A DNA stretch of 5,985 nt from Candidatus Nanopelagicales bacterium. GTDB lineage: Bacteria; Actinomycetota; Actinomycetes; S36-B12; UBA10799. Under the pieces are notes generated by a model. That model saw nothing but the letters and a program-made list of their open reading frames with translations. It had not been told where the DNA came from and searched no databases. The position numbers and the translations under genes were made by a program. Below, piece after piece: positions 5,511-5,985 of the stretch (position 1 is its first letter; each line of letters opens with the position of its first letter). The stretch is from NCBI GenBank assembly GCA_025455985.1, contig JALOLM010000152.1, forward strand, positions 1-5,985. The letters run 5' to 3'.

Positions 5511-5985
5511 CCGGTTCGGTCCGTCTGCTCACCGGCGCCGACGCTCCCGCGTTGCGGGCGCTGCTGGCCACCGATCCCGTCTCATACGCGATGGTCGGCG
5601 AACGGTTACAGTCGATCGGCCTGGGCACGACGCTCGGCGCGGAGGTCTGGGGCTGGTTCGAAGGCGATCAGTTGCGTTCGGCGATGTACTTGGGGGCGAA
5701 CGTCGTCCCCATCGGCGCAGTTGGACCCGCGGTGGAAGGTTTCGCCGCTCGCGCCCGAGTGGTAACCCGCCGGTGTTCCTCCATTGTCGGCCCGGCGCCG
5801 GCAGTGCTCGCGTTCTACGACCTGGTCGCCGAATCGTGGGGGCCACCCGACCCGCGGGTGCGCCAGGCGACGTTGGATGACTTGGAGTTGCTCTTTCCCG
5901 CCTGTGTGGCGATGTTCACCGAGGAGCTCGGGATCAGTCCCTTGGTGCCCGACGGCGGGTCGGCCTACCGTCGGCGGGTGGCCAC
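5507..5985 (+). CDS. GNAT-family N-acetyltransferase with N-terminal DUF4081, 5' part
   Basis: The frame is open from GTG at 5507 to the window edge, giving 159 codons; the 3' part is missing. The sequence resembles the DUF4081-GNAT protein that follows ispG in many actinomycetes (M. tuberculosis Rv2867c type), whose substrate is not known to me. Visible landmarks are VRLLTGAD (5-12), LGANVVPIG (62-70), RRCSSIVGP (88-96), MFTEELG (136-142) and YRRRVA (154-159). DUF4081 covers about 1-113 and the GNAT fold begins at about 117. The acetyl-CoA-binding loop would lie beyond the window, so catalytic competence cannot be judged. The linker after W111 looks shorter than in relatives. The start overlaps the ispG stop as GTGA, with only a poor Shine-Dalgarno, suggesting coupled translation with ispG. 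The family call is good; enzyme activity and target are unknown. Confidence 0.85.
   Translation, partial: MTGSVRLLTGADAPALRALLATDPVSYAMVGERLQSIGLGTTLGAEVWGWFEGDQLRSAMYLGANVVPIGAVGPAVEGFAARARVVTRRCSSIVGPAPAVLAFYDLVAESWGPPDPRVRQATLDDLELLFPACVAMFTEELGISPLVPDGGSAYRRRVA

Noticed and set aside
5368..5880. Plus-strand open frame of 170 codons across the ispG end and the GNAT start
   Set aside because: It is Arg/Ser-rich shadow sequence in the wrong frame. The frame from 5507 encodes recognisable DUF4081-GNAT residues.
1..5985. Search for mobile elements, tRNA or rRNA genes, CRISPR arrays and toxin or defence genes
   Set aside because: Nothing was seen. Apart from the 133-bp gap the window is filled by six identified genes with uniform base composition.

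Overview
The window is a dense, single-strand (+) block of housekeeping genes from a high-GC Gram-positive bacterium, almost certainly an actinomycete. The basis is G/C-rich third codon positions throughout, stop/start overlaps of the ATGA, TGATG and GTGA type, protein sequences that match actinobacterial versions of each family, and the gene order itself (a DUF4081-GNAT gene directly after ispG, and dxr-rseP-ispG in a row). Genus cannot be fixed. The RseP insert looks more like the Nocardioides/Micrococcales form than the shorter mycobacterial one, but that is a recollection, not an alignment.

Layout: the 3' part of cdsA (CDP-diacylglycerol synthase; its start lies before the window) runs to 703. 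It is followed with overlapping ends by rlmN (700-1794, 23S rRNA/tRNA adenine-C2 methyltransferase), dxr (1794-2948, DXP reductoisomerase) and rseP/rip1 (2945-4222, site-2 intramembrane protease). These four probably form one translationally coupled transcript. A 133-bp gap (4223-4355) is the only real intergenic space and holds a three-copy 11-16 bp repeat that can fold into a strong hairpin. Then come ispG/gcpE (4356-5510, HMBPP synthase) and, overlapping its stop, a DUF4081-GNAT acetyltransferase gene (from 5507) that runs off the right edge.

Function: dxr and ispG encode an early and a late step of the MEP isoprenoid pathway. cdsA supplies CDP-diacylglycerol for phospholipids, RseP controls envelope-stress signalling by cleaving membrane-bound anti-sigma factors, and RlmN tunes ribosome and tRNA decoding. 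The block is therefore mainly membrane lipid and isoprenoid metabolism plus envelope surveillance. All complete proteins have normal lengths and intact catalytic residues. I see no mobile element, RNA gene, CRISPR array or defence system, and nothing that amounts to a new biological system. The points worth a second look are the intergenic repeat, a likely leaderless start of ispG, a seemingly shortened linker in the GNAT protein, and the insert and cysteine pair in RseP.
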